Assembly: GCA_900545545.1 (NCBI GenBank)
Contig: UQZO01000004.1
Location: 124,001-188,000 of the forward strand
Length of the DNA: 64,000 nucleotides
Reading direction: 5' to 3'
Source of the DNA: an uncultured Subdoligranulum sp.
GTDB lineage: Bacteria > Bacillota > Clostridia > Oscillospirales > Ruminococcaceae
Numbering within the stretch: position 1 is the first letter of the stretch; each line of letters starts with the position of its first letter. The position numbers were made by a program, and so were the translations under genes. This document shows, in pieces, positions 30,801 to 39,068 of the stretch. The notes beneath the pieces were generated by a model. That model was not told where the DNA came from and did no database searches. It saw only the letters and a list, made by a program, of their open reading frames with translations.

Positions 30801-32828
30801 ATGCATAAGACTGCCATCCTGAAAAAATATCAATGGCCGATGACCGGTGCGCTGTTGGGCGCGCTGGTCTTTGTGGCTTTGTACGGGGTGCGTGTGCTGG
30901 ACCCCACCTGCGTGGACTGGATTTTGAACAATCCCAGCCCGGACCCTTCCCAGCATTATCTGGGCTGGGCCTTCTTCCGCAACAGCACGGTGCGCCTGCC
31001 CTATTTGGGGGCGAACTACAGTGTCATCTACCCCTACCGCACCAGCATTTTGTTTACCGATTCCATTCCGCTGCTGGCGCTGCTGGGCAAGCTGTTCAGC
31101 CCCATTCTGCCGGCACGGTTTCAGTATTTCGGCTGGTGGGGGCTTTTGTGCTATGCGTTGCAGGGCGGCCTGGCCCAGGCAATTCTGGCCCGGCTGGGCG
31201 GCGTCCGTCCCGGGCAGACTGCCAGGGCATGGGCCAGTGTGGCGGGTGCCGGGGTGCTGGTGCTGTTCCCGGCATTGACAGTGCGCATGTTTGCCCACAC
31301 GGCACTGGCTGCCAACTGGCTGGTGTTGCTGGCCATCTGGCTGTGGCTGCGGTGTGATGCCTTGCTGCCCACCACCCGGCGGGCCTGCCTGGCCTGGGCT
31401 GGTATGGGGGTGCTCTGTGCCGGGATTCACCTGTACTATCTGCCCATGGTGGGCATTGTACTGGTGGGCTATGCGGTGCGCCGCGGCCTGCAAAAGCGCG
31501 GCGTGGCGGCGGTATTGCTGCCGGTGGTGTGCTTCTGTGCCGCTGCCCTGGCGGAACTGGTGCTGCTGGGGGCGTTTGCCTCCAATTTTGCCGGTTATTC
31601 CAACGGCTATCTCAACGGCGCCGACCTTGCCAATCTGGTAGTTCCGGGCCTTGCGGCCAGCTGGGAGCAGAACGTCTACATCGGCCTTGGTGCCGTAGCC
31701 GCGCTGGTGCTGGCGTTGGGGAGTTTTGGAATCGCCTGTGCGCGGGGTAAAGTGGCAGCCGTGGCGGGATTTTTCCGCCGCCATCGGATCTGGCTCATCG
31801 CCGGGGCGGTGGTGCTGTTGCTGGACGCCATCGCAGCCATGGGCAATACCATCACCCTGGGCGGCGTTACTCTGGGAACGGTGCCCATCCCCCAGGTACT
31901 GATGGATTTCTGGGCTATGTTCTCCTCCTGCGCGCGGCTGGCCTGGCTGGCCGGTATGCTGCTGGCGTTGCTGGCCTGCGGTGTGGTGCTGCGGCTGTGG
32001 AACGGCCGTGTGGCTGTGGTGCTGCTGGCAGCCTGTGCGTTGCTGCAGGGCTATGGCCAGCGCGACGAACTGGCCAAGCGGTTTGCTACCTACCACGATG
32101 ACGCCACCTACACAGACCAGACCCGGCTGACCGACCCGGCGTGGGAGAGCCTGGCCGAAAGCGGCCGGTTCAGCCACCTGGCTTTTGTCAGCTTTGATTT
32201 TGAACACGACGAATTCTGGGACCTGGCTGCTTTTGCGGCCGACCACGGCTGGACCTCCAACAGCTTCTACATGGGGCACATGGACGGCAACCTGGCGGCG
32301 GTGACGCTGGCGGGGGAGATGAACACTCTTTCGGCCGATACGCTGTATGTCTTTGTGGATGAGGATGAGCTGGCCCGGGATTCCTTCGGGCTGAACTATT
32401 ACCGGCTGGATGGCATCCTGATCGGCAGTGTGGAACCGCTGGACCTGACGCCGGACCCGGCACCGGAAACCGATTCCCACGCCATGGACCTGCGCCTGTC
32501 CGATGTGATCAACGGTTCTGTTACCGCCGATGGGGTGGAGCTGAGCAGCGGCGGCGAGATGATGACCGACTCCTGGATGCTGTTCCCCGGCACCTACCGC
32601 GTGACGCTGACGGGCAGCGGCTTTGACCACAGCTACATCTATGCACGCCACGGCCTCATCAACCAGGAAACCTACAAACTGGACATCGAATTCACCGATA
32701 TTGCCCCGGAGAAGATGACCTTCACCTTTACCACAGGGGAGCCGCTTTACTACTGGTGCACGGCGGTGCATACCCTGGACGATACCCCCATCACCGTCAC
32801 CGGTGTGACGGTAGAAAAAACGGCCTGA
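30801..32828 (+). CDS. DUF6311-type polytopic membrane protein (GT-C-like)
   Basis: The 675-aa protein starts with a short cytoplasmic tail, then about ten hydrophobic helices up to residue ~420, and ends with a soluble outer domain of about 250 residues. Near the N-terminus DPSQHYLGWAFFR and IYPYRTSILFTDSIPLLALL are conserved marks of the DUF6311 family. The arrangement recalls GT-C glycosyltransferases that work on lipid-linked sugars at the outer face of the membrane, so an envelope polymer modification is plausible. It follows the mutarotase-like gene by 9 bases. Substrate and partner are unknown. The gene is followed by the promoter of the Mn2+ riboswitch. Confidence 0.75.
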   Translation: MHKTAILKKYQWPMTGALLGALVFVALYGVRVLDPTCVDWILNNPSPDPSQHYLGWAFFRNSTVRLPYLGANYSVIYPYRTSILFTDSIPLLALLGKLFSPILPARFQYFGWWGLLCYALQGGLAQAILARLGGVRPGQTARAWASVAGAGVLVLFPALTVRMFAHTALAANWLVLLAIWLWLRCDALLPTTRRACLAWAGMGVLCAGIHLYYLPMVGIVLVGYAVRRGLQKRGVAAVLLPVVCFCAAALAELVLLGAFASNFAGYSNGYLNGADLANLVVPGLAASWEQNVYIGLGAVAALVLALGSFGIACARGKVAAVAGFFRRHRIWLIAGAVVLLLDAIAAMGNTITLGGVTLGTVPIPQVLMDFWAMFSSCARLAWLAGMLLALLACGVVLRLWNGRVAVVLLAACALLQGYGQRDELAKRFATYHDDATYTDQTRLTDPAWESLAESGRFSHLAFVSFDFEHDEFWDLAAFAADHGWTSNSFYMGHMDGNLAAVTLAGEMNTLSADTLYVFVDEDELARDSFGLNYYRLDGILIGSVEPLDLTPDPAPETDSHAMDLRLSDVINGSVTADGVELSSGGEMMTDSWMLFPGTYRVTLTGSGFDHSYIYARHGLINQETYKLDIEFTDIAPEKMTFTFTTGEPLYYWCTAVHTLDDTPITVTGVTVEKTA

Positions 32829-32852
32829 TGCTATTTTCATGTACGGTTATGC

Positions 32853-32882
32853 TTGACAAACGCCGGGCAGCCTGCGTACAAT
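32853..32882 (+). promoter_or_regulatory. Promoter of the Mn2+ riboswitch and P-type ATPase gene
   Basis: TTGACA (32853-32858) and TACAAT (32877-32882) with an 18-base spacer, just before the riboswitch. Confidence 0.8.
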
Positions 32883-32887
32883 GAAGA

Positions 32888-32980
32888 TACCATGAGGGAG
32901 TAGTTCCGCACCGCATGGTGCGTGGCGCGTTCGACATACCCGGCCGCCAGGCCCGGACCGCCGAATCAAGAAGAATGAGA
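32888..32980 (+). ncRNA. yybP-ykoY family Mn2+ riboswitch
   Basis: The leader contains the family's conserved core GGGAGTAG (32895-32902) and, about 45 bases on, TCGACATACC, the second half of the Mn2+-binding cross-loop. Stems with GC-rich arms lie between them. The outer P1 stem is formed by CATGAG (32891-32896) with CTCATG (32981-32986). The latter is the 5' arm of the terminator that follows, so Mn2+ binding should block termination and switch the gene on. The gene downstream is a P-type cation ATPase, a known target class of this riboswitch. Confidence 0.8.
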
Positions 32981-33016
32981 CTCATGCACAGGGGATTCCC
33001 TGTGCATGAGTTTTTT
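32981..33016 (+). terminator. Riboswitch-controlled terminator
   Basis: A 13-bp perfect stem (32981-32993 with 32998-33010, core CTCATGCACAGGG) with a 4-base loop and six T. Its 5' arm can pair instead with the riboswitch P1 strand. Confidence 0.88.
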
Positions 33017-33043
33017 ATATGTATCCGAAAGGAGCGACCCACG

Positions 33044-35689
33044 ATGAAACAGGTTTATACGCAACCCGTTGATGATCTCTTACGGCAGTTGGACACCTCG
33101 GAAAACGGCCTTACTGCCGAGCAGGCGGCAGAACGCTTGCAGAAGTACGGCCCCAATGCACTGCGTGCCGCACCAAAACCTACGCTGGTGCAGCGGTTCC
33201 TGGGGCAACTCAAGGACCCCATGCTGCTGATCCTGCTGGCGGCAGCGGCGGTATCGGGCGTTACGAACTATCTGGCCGGGGAGGATTTTGCCGAAGCGGC
33301 CATCATCCTGATCGTGGTGCTGCTCAATGCAGTGCTGGGGGTTTTTCAGGAAAGCAAGGCCGAAGAGGCCATCGAAGCGCTGCAAACGATGACGGCGGCT
33401 ACCTGCAAAGTGCTGCGGGACGGCCGCCAGACCGTGCTGCACAGCGATAAACTGGTGCCCGGCGATGTGGTGGTGCTGGAAGCGGGGGACAGTGTGCCCG
33501 CCGACGGCCGCCTGCTGGAGAGCGCCAGCCTGAAAATCGAGGAAGCGGCCCTGACCGGCGAGAGCGTACCGGTAACCAAAGCCGTGCAATTGCTGGGTCT
33601 GGCGCCCGGGCAGCAGGATGTGCCCCTGGGGGACCGCAAAAACATGTGCTACATGGGGTCCACTGTGGTATATGGCCGTGGCCGTGCGGTGATCACCGCC
33701 ACCGGCATGCAGACGGAGATGGGCAAGATCGCCGGGGCGCTGGCCGGTACCGAGGATGAACAGACCCCGTTGCAGCGCCGTCTGGATGAACTGGGCCGTA
33801 CCCTGTCCAAGCTGGTGCTGGGCATCTGCGTCTTTATCTTCGTGTTTGATCTGTTCGTGGCAGGTTCCTTTACGCTGGAAAGTATCCTCTCCACCTTTAT
33901 GGTGGCTGTCTCGCTGGCGGTGGCGGCCATCCCCGAAGGCCTGGCTACGGTGGTGACGGTGGTGCTGTCCATCGGCGTGACCAATATGAGCAAACGCAAG
34001 GCGGTGATCCGCCGCCTGACCGCCGTGGAAACCCTGGGCTGCACCCAGGTCATCTGTACCGACAAGACCGGCACGCTGACCCAGAACCGCATGACGGTGG
34101 TGGAACATTTGGGCGATACCCAGGCCCTGGCAACAGCCATGGCGCTGTGCAATGATGCCAATCTGGGGGCAGACGGCAAGGCGGAGGGCGAGCCCACCGA
34201 AGCAGCGCTGGTGGATTTTGCAGCTGCTGAAGGTCTGCCCAAAGACCGTCTGGCCGTCGAACAGCCCCGTGTGGACGAGGCCCCCTTCGATTCCGGCCGT
34301 AAGATGATGTCCACCGTGCACAAAACGGCACAGGGATATATTCAATATACAAAGGGTGCCCCTGACGTGGTGCTGCGGCAGTGCACGACCTACCTGGAAG
34401 AGGGGAAAGTACACCCCATGACCGAAGCCAAGCGCAGCGAATGGCTGGCCCGGAACAAAGGCATGGCAGACCGTGCCCTGCGCGTGCTGGCAGCCGCCCA
34501 ACGGCTCTGGCCGGAACAGCCTGCTTCCCACGAACCGGAATTCCTGGAACAGGAGCTTTGCTTTGTGGGGCTGACGGGGATGATCGACCCTGTCCGGCCC
34601 GAGGTACAGGCCGCCATTGCGGAATGCCGCCGTGCAGGCATCCGCCCTGTCATGATCACCGGCGACCACAAGGATACCGCTGTGGCCATTGCCAAACAGC
34701 TGCAGATCATCGACGATGCCTCCCAGGCGGTGACGGGGGCCGAGCTGGATGCCCTCTCGGACGAGGAACTGGCCGAAGCCGTGGAGCACTACGGCGTCTA
34801 TGCGCGAGTGCAGCCGGAGCATAAATCCCGCATTGTTTCGGCGTGGCGCAGCAAGGGGGCTGTTACGGCCATGACCGGCGACGGCGTAAACGATGCCCCC
34901 TCCATCAAGATGGCGGATATCGGCATCGGCATGGGCATAACCGGTACCGATGTAACCAAGAACGTGGCCGATATGGTGCTGGCTGACGACAACTTTGCCA
35001 CCATTGTGGCGGCGGTGGAGGAAGGCCGCCGCATTTATGACAATATCCGTAAATCCATCCAGTTTTTGCTGGCTTCCAATATGAGTGAGGTGCTGGGTGT
35101 CTTCGGTGCAACGCTGCTGGGCTTTACGCTGCTCAACCCGGTCCACCTTCTCTTCATCAATCTGATCACCGACTGTTTTCCCGCGCTGGCGCTGGGCATG
35201 GAACCTGGTGAGCCGGACACCATGGACCGGCCGCCCCGCCGTGCTTCGGACGGCATCTTTGCCGGAGGCCTCGGGTTTGATATCGCCTACCAGGGTGTGC
35301 TCATTACCGCCATTACCATGATTTCCTACATCATCGGGCACTGTATCGAGGTTGGTGCTTTTGAGATGCCCAAGGGTGTCAGCCCCGACGGCATGACGAT
35401 GGCCTTTTTGACCATGAGTATGTGCGAAATTTTCCACAGCTTCAATCTGCGCAGCCAACGCAAGAGCGTCTTTGCGCTGCATACCCACAATAAGGTGTTG
35501 TGGGGCGCTATGCTAGGCAGCCTGGTGCTGACCACCGCGGTACTGGAAATTCCGCCTGTTGCCAGCATGTTTGGCTTTACCCCGGTTTCTGTGGCGGAAT
35601 ACCTGATCGCCCTGGCCCTGGCGGTACTGGTCATTCCCATTGTGGAACTGGTCAAGTGGATCCAGCGCCGCCGGACCCGCGGCATCTGA
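33044..35689 (+). CDS. P2-type cation-transporting ATPase (Ca2+/Mn2+ efflux)
   Basis: The ATG follows AAAGGAG by 10 bases and lies after the riboswitch. The 881-aa protein has a complete P2A-type layout: N-terminal cation ATPase domain, LTGES in the actuator domain, PEGLATVVTVVLS in TM4, phosphorylation motif CTDKTGTLTQN, KGAPDVVL in the nucleotide domain, MITGDH and MTGDGVNDAPS in the P domain, and a C-terminal helix bundle with LLFINLITDCFPALALG. It pumps divalent cations out of the cell; control by a Mn2+ riboswitch points to manganese as the main substrate in vivo, with Ca2+ also possible. It is a single-gene unit ended by a hairpin. Confidence 0.92.
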   Translation: MKQVYTQPVDDLLRQLDTSENGLTAEQAAERLQKYGPNALRAAPKPTLVQRFLGQLKDPMLLILLAAAAVSGVTNYLAGEDFAEAAIILIVVLLNAVLGVFQESKAEEAIEALQTMTAATCKVLRDGRQTVLHSDKLVPGDVVVLEAGDSVPADGRLLESASLKIEEAALTGESVPVTKAVQLLGLAPGQQDVPLGDRKNMCYMGSTVVYGRGRAVITATGMQTEMGKIAGALAGTEDEQTPLQRRLDELGRTLSKLVLGICVFIFVFDLFVAGSFTLESILSTFMVAVSLAVAAIPEGLATVVTVVLSIGVTNMSKRKAVIRRLTAVETLGCTQVICTDKTGTLTQNRMTVVEHLGDTQALATAMALCNDANLGADGKAEGEPTEAALVDFAAAEGLPKDRLAVEQPRVDEAPFDSGRKMMSTVHKTAQGYIQYTKGAPDVVLRQCTTYLEEGKVHPMTEAKRSEWLARNKGMADRALRVLAAAQRLWPEQPASHEPEFLEQELCFVGLTGMIDPVRPEVQAAIAECRRAGIRPVMITGDHKDTAVAIAKQLQIIDDASQAVTGAELDALSDEELAEAVEHYGVYARVQPEHKSRIVSAWRSKGAVTAMTGDGVNDAPSIKMADIGIGMGITGTDVTKNVADMVLADDNFATIVAAVEEGRRIYDNIRKSIQFLLASNMSEVLGVFGATLLGFTLLNPVHLLFINLITDCFPALALGMEPGEPDTMDRPPRRASDGIFAGGLGFDIAYQGVLITAITMISYIIGHCIEVGAFEMPKGVSPDGMTMAFLTMSMCEIFHSFNLRSQRKSVFALHTHNKVLWGAMLGSLVLTTAVLEIPPVASMFGFTPVSVAEYLIALALAVLVIPIVELVKWIQRRRTRGI

Positions 35690-35703
35690 AAAACAAACAA
35701 AAT

Positions 35704-35729
35704 GCGGCACCCACACAGGGTGCCGCTTT
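35704..35729 (+). terminator. Terminator after the P-type ATPase gene
   Basis: A 9-bp stem (35704-35712 with 35718-35726, GCGGCACCC) followed by TTT; also near the end of the convergent lrgB gene. Confidence 0.75.
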
Positions 35730-35740
35730 GGTATTGTGTA

Positions 35741-36436
35741 TTACGGTAAAAAGTTGGCAACCACCGGTGCCAGTACCGCAGTCAGCACACCGGCCACCGC
35801 GATGGCCAGGCCGCTGATGGCGCCTTCCACCTCGCCCATTTCCAGGGCTTTGCTGGTGCCCACGGCGTGAGCTGAAGTGCCCAGCGCCAGACCTTTGGCG
35901 ATGGGGTGGGTGATGTGGCAGACCTTGCAGACGGTTTCTGCCAGCAGGCTGCCCGCAATGCCGGTGAGGATGATGACGGCACCCGCCAGAGAGGCTGTGC
36001 CGCCCAGCGTTTCGGCAATGTCCATGCCGATGGCGGTGGTCACCGATTTGGGCAGTAGGGTCACGGCGTTGGCCCGTTCCATGTTCAGCACCCAGGCCAT
36101 CACCAGCACGCTGCCCAGGCTGGTGATGACGCCGGCCAGAATGGCAGCCAGGATGGCGCCCACGTTTTTCTCCAGCAGATCCCACTTTTCATACAGCGGA
36201 ATAGCCAGGCTGACGGTGGCCGGAGCCAGCAGCCAGTTCACCGGGGCGGCGCTGGCGCTGTAGTCGGCATAGGGGATGGCAAAACATCGCAGGAAAACGA
36301 TCATAAAGATGCTGCCCATCAGCAGCGGATTGAACAGCGCCAGTTTGGTTTTGCGGTTGACCAGCATGCCCAGGGCATAAGCGGCCAGCGTGGCAAAAAC
36401 GCCCCAGCTGGCGCAGTTGTGCAAAAATTCACTCAT
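35741..36436 (-). CDS. lrgB: LrgB/CidB family protein
   Basis: ATG at 36436 is chosen because it overlaps the end of lrgA by 8 bp; the longer frame to 36544 only antisense-reads lrgA. The 231-aa membrane protein has the LrgB marks: NPLLMGSIFMIVFL, LLAPATVSLAIPLYEK (residues ~71-86), LLPKSVTTAIGMDIAE and GLALGTSAHAVGTSKALEMG. LrgAB works like a holin/antiholin pair in cell death control or as a pyruvate/glycolate facilitator; which one holds here cannot be told. It forms an operon with lrgA. No LytSR-type two-component system is beside it. Confidence 0.92.
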   Translation of the reverse strand: MSEFLHNCASWGVFATLAAYALGMLVNRKTKLALFNPLLMGSIFMIVFLRCFAIPYADYSASAAPVNWLLAPATVSLAIPLYEKWDLLEKNVGAILAAILAGVITSLGSVLVMAWVLNMERANAVTLLPKSVTTAIGMDIAETLGGTASLAGAVIILTGIAGSLLAETVCKVCHITHPIAKGLALGTSAHAVGTSKALEMGEVEGAISGLAIAVAGVLTAVLAPVVANFLP

Positions 36437-36791
36437 GACTCTGTGCCTCCCGACGGTTGGTGCAATGCTGGGCCACGCTGCCGGTAACGGCCATGACCAA
36501 GGCGGTGATGGGAATGATGGCGATAACCACCGGGATGAACACATCCGCCAGCTGGCTGCCCAGTTCCATAACGCCGCTGGCCGCCGGAACGAACAGCAGC
36601 GGGAAGATGCCGGTCAAAAACAACCCGGTTTCCCGCACCTGTTCCAGCCGCAGCCACTTCAGTTTCAGGGCGGCCACCATCAGCAGCAGACCGTAGACGC
36701 TGGCCGGAATGGGCAGCGGCAGTACGGTTGCCAGAATTTCGCCCAGCAGGCAAAAACCTACGATGCGGGCAAATTGAAACACGAACTTCAT
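36429..36791 (-). CDS. lrgA: LrgA/CidA family holin-like protein
   Basis: The 120-aa protein has four transmembrane helices, a normal LrgA length. Conserved pieces are GEILATVLPLPIPASVYGLL (residues ~17-36) and FLTGIFPLLFVPAASGVME. AGGGAAAG lies upstream of the ATG. It is the first gene of the lrgAB pair, transcribed from a TTGTAT-17-TATGAT promoter. With LrgB it probably forms a membrane complex affecting autolysis or the movement of small carboxylic acids. Confidence 0.9.
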   Translation of the reverse strand: MKFVFQFARIVGFCLLGEILATVLPLPIPASVYGLLLMVAALKLKWLRLEQVRETGLFLTGIFPLLFVPAASGVMELGSQLADVFIPVVIAIIPITALVMAVTGSVAQHCTNRREAQSHE

Positions 36792-36824
36792 ACACTTTCC
36801 CTCTTTATGCTAGAATGCTGCCCT

Positions 36825-36853
36825 ATCATACCACTTCTTGTCAGATTATACAA
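36825..36853 (-). promoter_or_regulatory. Promoter of lrgAB
   Basis: TTGTAT (36853-36848) and TATGAT (36830-36825), 17-base spacer, minus strand. Confidence 0.6.
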
Positions 36854-36888
36854 TTGCCGATTATAAAATTTGTTAAATAATACTACAC

Positions 36889-36917
36889 TTGTATTTTGCC
36901 GCAGAGTGTGGTATACT
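36889..36917 (+). promoter_or_regulatory. Promoter of the small membrane-anchored protein gene
   Basis: TTGTAT (36889-36894) and TATACT (36912-36917), 17-base spacer, 40 bases before the gene. Confidence 0.65.
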
Positions 36918-36957
36918 AACCCAAAACCATTCAGGGAATGCGAAAAGAGGTTTTGAC

Positions 36958-37350
36958 ATGTCTTTGCTGAAGAAACTGGCCGGTCTGGCCGTGGGTGCCG
37001 CTGCTGTAGGCGCCGCTGTGTATGTGCTGAAAAAGCGTGAGCACGGCGAGGAATACGAGCATATTGTGGGCCCGGAGGACGAGGTTGAAACCGACGCCGC
37101 CGAGCCCGAAGACGATGCGTCTGCCGAGGCTGAACAGGCCCCTGCTGCCGCTTCTCCCGTTGCTGATGCCGTATTTCAGCCGCCCGTAGCCGCGCACCCC
37201 GTGGAAACCGGCGATGAAACCCCCAATGCCAACCCGGTGGAACTGGGCGCAGTGGAGGTACCCAAGACGGCGGACGGTAAGTACGACGCCACCAAGATCG
37301 CGGACCCCGCGGACTTTGGCGATTGGGACGAACAGGGCTGCAAGGGTTGA
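36958..37350 (+). CDS. Small membrane-anchored acidic hypothetical protein
   Basis: The 130-aa product begins MSLLKKLAGLAVGAAAVGAA, one hydrophobic segment, then KKRE and a long acidic Glu/Asp/Ala/Pro-rich part. It ends with PKTADGKYDATKIADPADFG and a short tail with one Cys. The layout is a single N-terminal anchor with a disordered acidic domain. AAGAGG lies 9 bases before the ATG. It has its own promoter and terminator, so it is a monocistronic unit. No family is recognised and the function is unknown. Confidence 0.65.
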   Translation: MSLLKKLAGLAVGAAAVGAAVYVLKKREHGEEYEHIVGPEDEVETDAAEPEDDASAEAEQAPAAASPVADAVFQPPVAAHPVETGDETPNANPVELGAVEVPKTADGKYDATKIADPADFGDWDEQGCKG

Positions 37351-37365
37351 TAACCAAACGCGTCA

Positions 37366-37401
37366 GGCGCATCTTTGTGTAGGCAAAGGTGCGCCTTTTT
37401 T
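37366..37401 (+). terminator. Terminator after the small anchored protein gene
   Basis: A 12-bp stem with one G-T pair (37366-37377 with 37384-37395, GGCGCATCTTTG) followed by TTTTTT. Confidence 0.85.
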
Positions 37402-37425
37402 GTATTCTGTCGCATAAAAATGCAC

Positions 37426-37454
37426 TTTACAACTTTACTGCGCTAAAGTATAAT
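37426..37454 (+). promoter_or_regulatory. Promoter of the histidine operon
   Basis: TTTACA (37426-37431) and a perfect TATAAT (37449-37454), 17-base spacer, about 35 bases before the first gene. No T-box or leader peptide fits in this short gap. Confidence 0.75.
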
Positions 37455-37487
37455 ATTTTTATATGTGTGAGAGGCAGGGAATGTATC

Positions 37488-39068
37488 ATGGAAATCCAGC
37501 TGCAGAATTTTACCCCCGCAGAGCAGGCAACCTTCCGGCTGCGTGCATTGTACGAACAGGCAGGTTACCGCAAATACCGCTGCTCCCGGTTTGAGGAGTA
37601 TGCCCTGTATCAGGAGTACCGGCGGTTTCTGTCCGATGCCCAGGTGGTGACTTTTACCGACCTGGACGGCAAACTGCGGGCCATCAAACCGGATGTGACG
37701 CTCTCCATCGCCAAGACGGCCCAGCCCGCCCCCGGGGCGTGCAAGCGCTTCTATTATAATGAGGAAGTCTGCCGCCCCAGCCGGGAAAGCCACACCTTCC
37801 AGACCATTCGCCAGATGGGCCTGGAATGCATGGGGGCGGTGGATGCTGCCGCCCAGGCCGAAGTGGTGCGGTTGGCGCTGCAAAGCCTGGCAGCGCTGGA
37901 AGTGCCCACGGTGCTGGAAGTCAGCCACATGGGCTTTGTCACCGGCCTGCTGGACGCGCTGGCGGTCCCGGAATCCGCCCGCGGCCGTCTGCTGGAACTG
38001 CTCAACGAGAAAAACGCTCACGAGCTGCACGCTGCCGCCCTGGCGGAGGGGCTGGACGAGGACGCAGCCGATGCGCTGTGCAACCTTCTCACCCTGCATG
38101 GCCCTCTGGGCGCCACGCTGACCGCTGCCCGCACCGCCTGCCGCAGCGAAGCCCAGCACGCCGCCCTGGAAGAACTGCAGGCGCTGCAGAACCTGCTGGG
38201 GGAGGATGGCCGCGGCACCCAGCTGGACCTGAGCATGGCCGACGAGATGGAATATTACAACGGCCTGGTGTTCACCGGCTATGTGGCCGGGGTACCCCGG
38301 GCAGTGCTCAAGGGTGGCCGGTATGACTACCTGATGCAGCGTTTTACTCCCGGCGCCAACGCCATCGGTTTTGCCATCTACCTGGACGAGCTGGAACGTC
38401 TGGCGGCACAGACCGGTGACACGGTCACCGGCACCGAGCCAGTCTGGCTGAACATCGCCCTGCCCAAGGGCCGCCTGGGTGATAAAGCCTACAAGCTGCT
38501 GGCGGAAGCAGGCTACCGCGCCAACGAGGATTACAACGATACCCGCAAACTGGTGGTGGAAAATCCCGAAGCCGGGGTGCGGTACTTCCTGGTCAAGCCC
38601 AGCGACGTGGCCATCTATGTGGAACACGGCGCGGCGGATATCGGCATCGTGGGCAAGGATATCCTGACCGAATCCGACGCCGACGTTTACGAACTGTTGG
38701 ATACCGGCATGGGCAAATGCCGCATGTGTGTGGCAGGTCCTAAGAATTTTGTGGATGACGAAAGCCGTGCCCTGCGGGTGGCCACCAAGTTTGTCAATAT
38801 TGCCCGGGACCACTACGAGCGCCGGGGCCGGGATATCGATATCATCAAGCTCAACGGCTCCATCGAACTGGCGCCCATTCTGGGACTCTCCGATGTGATC
38901 GTGGATATTGTGGAAACCGGCACCACCCTGCGGGAAAACAACCTGACCGTCATCGAGGAATTCATGCCGATCTCGGCCCGGTTCATCGCCAACAAGGCCA
39001 GCTACAAGTTCAAATACCAGCAGATGACCGAGCTGCTCAATAAAATGAAGGAGGCCCTTGCCCAATGA
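37488..39068 (+). CDS. hisZG: Fused HisZ-HisG: ATP phosphoribosyltransferase regulatory and catalytic units
   Basis: One 526-aa reading frame joins two proteins that are usually separate. Residues 1-~315 form HisZ, the class II HisRS-like regulatory subunit: CSRFEEYALYQEY, FTDLDGKLRAIKPDVTLSIA, RFYYNEEVCRP and a GGRYDYLMQRF motif near 280. Residues ~321-526 form the short HisG: LNIALPKGRLGDKAY, DVAIYVEHGAADIGIVGKD and VETGTTLRENNL in the PRPP-binding region. The enzyme makes the first step of histidine synthesis, ATP + PRPP to phosphoribosyl-ATP. The join keeps the 1:1 ratio and should give an octamer of fused chains. It starts the his operon; its stop overlaps hisD by 4 bp. Confidence 0.92.
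   Translation: MEIQLQNFTPAEQATFRLRALYEQAGYRKYRCSRFEEYALYQEYRRFLSDAQVVTFTDLDGKLRAIKPDVTLSIAKTAQPAPGACKRFYYNEEVCRPSRESHTFQTIRQMGLECMGAVDAAAQAEVVRLALQSLAALEVPTVLEVSHMGFVTGLLDALAVPESARGRLLELLNEKNAHELHAAALAEGLDEDAADALCNLLTLHGPLGATLTAARTACRSEAQHAALEELQALQNLLGEDGRGTQLDLSMADEMEYYNGLVFTGYVAGVPRAVLKGGRYDYLMQRFTPGANAIGFAIYLDELERLAAQTGDTVTGTEPVWLNIALPKGRLGDKAYKLLAEAGYRANEDYNDTRKLVVENPEAGVRYFLVKPSDVAIYVEHGAADIGIVGKDILTESDADVYELLDTGMGKCRMCVAGPKNFVDDESRALRVATKFVNIARDHYERRGRDIDIIKLNGSIELAPILGLSDVIVDIVETGTTLRENNLTVIEEFMPISARFIANKASYKFKYQQMTELLNKMKEALAQ

Noticed and set aside
29784..32840. 1018-residue minus-strand frame over the mutarotase-like and DUF6311 genes
   Set aside because: It spans several real genes in antisense and has no recognisable domain or start site.
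33080..35488. 802-residue minus-strand frame over the P-type ATPase gene
   Set aside because: Antisense of a complete, clearly recognised ATPase.
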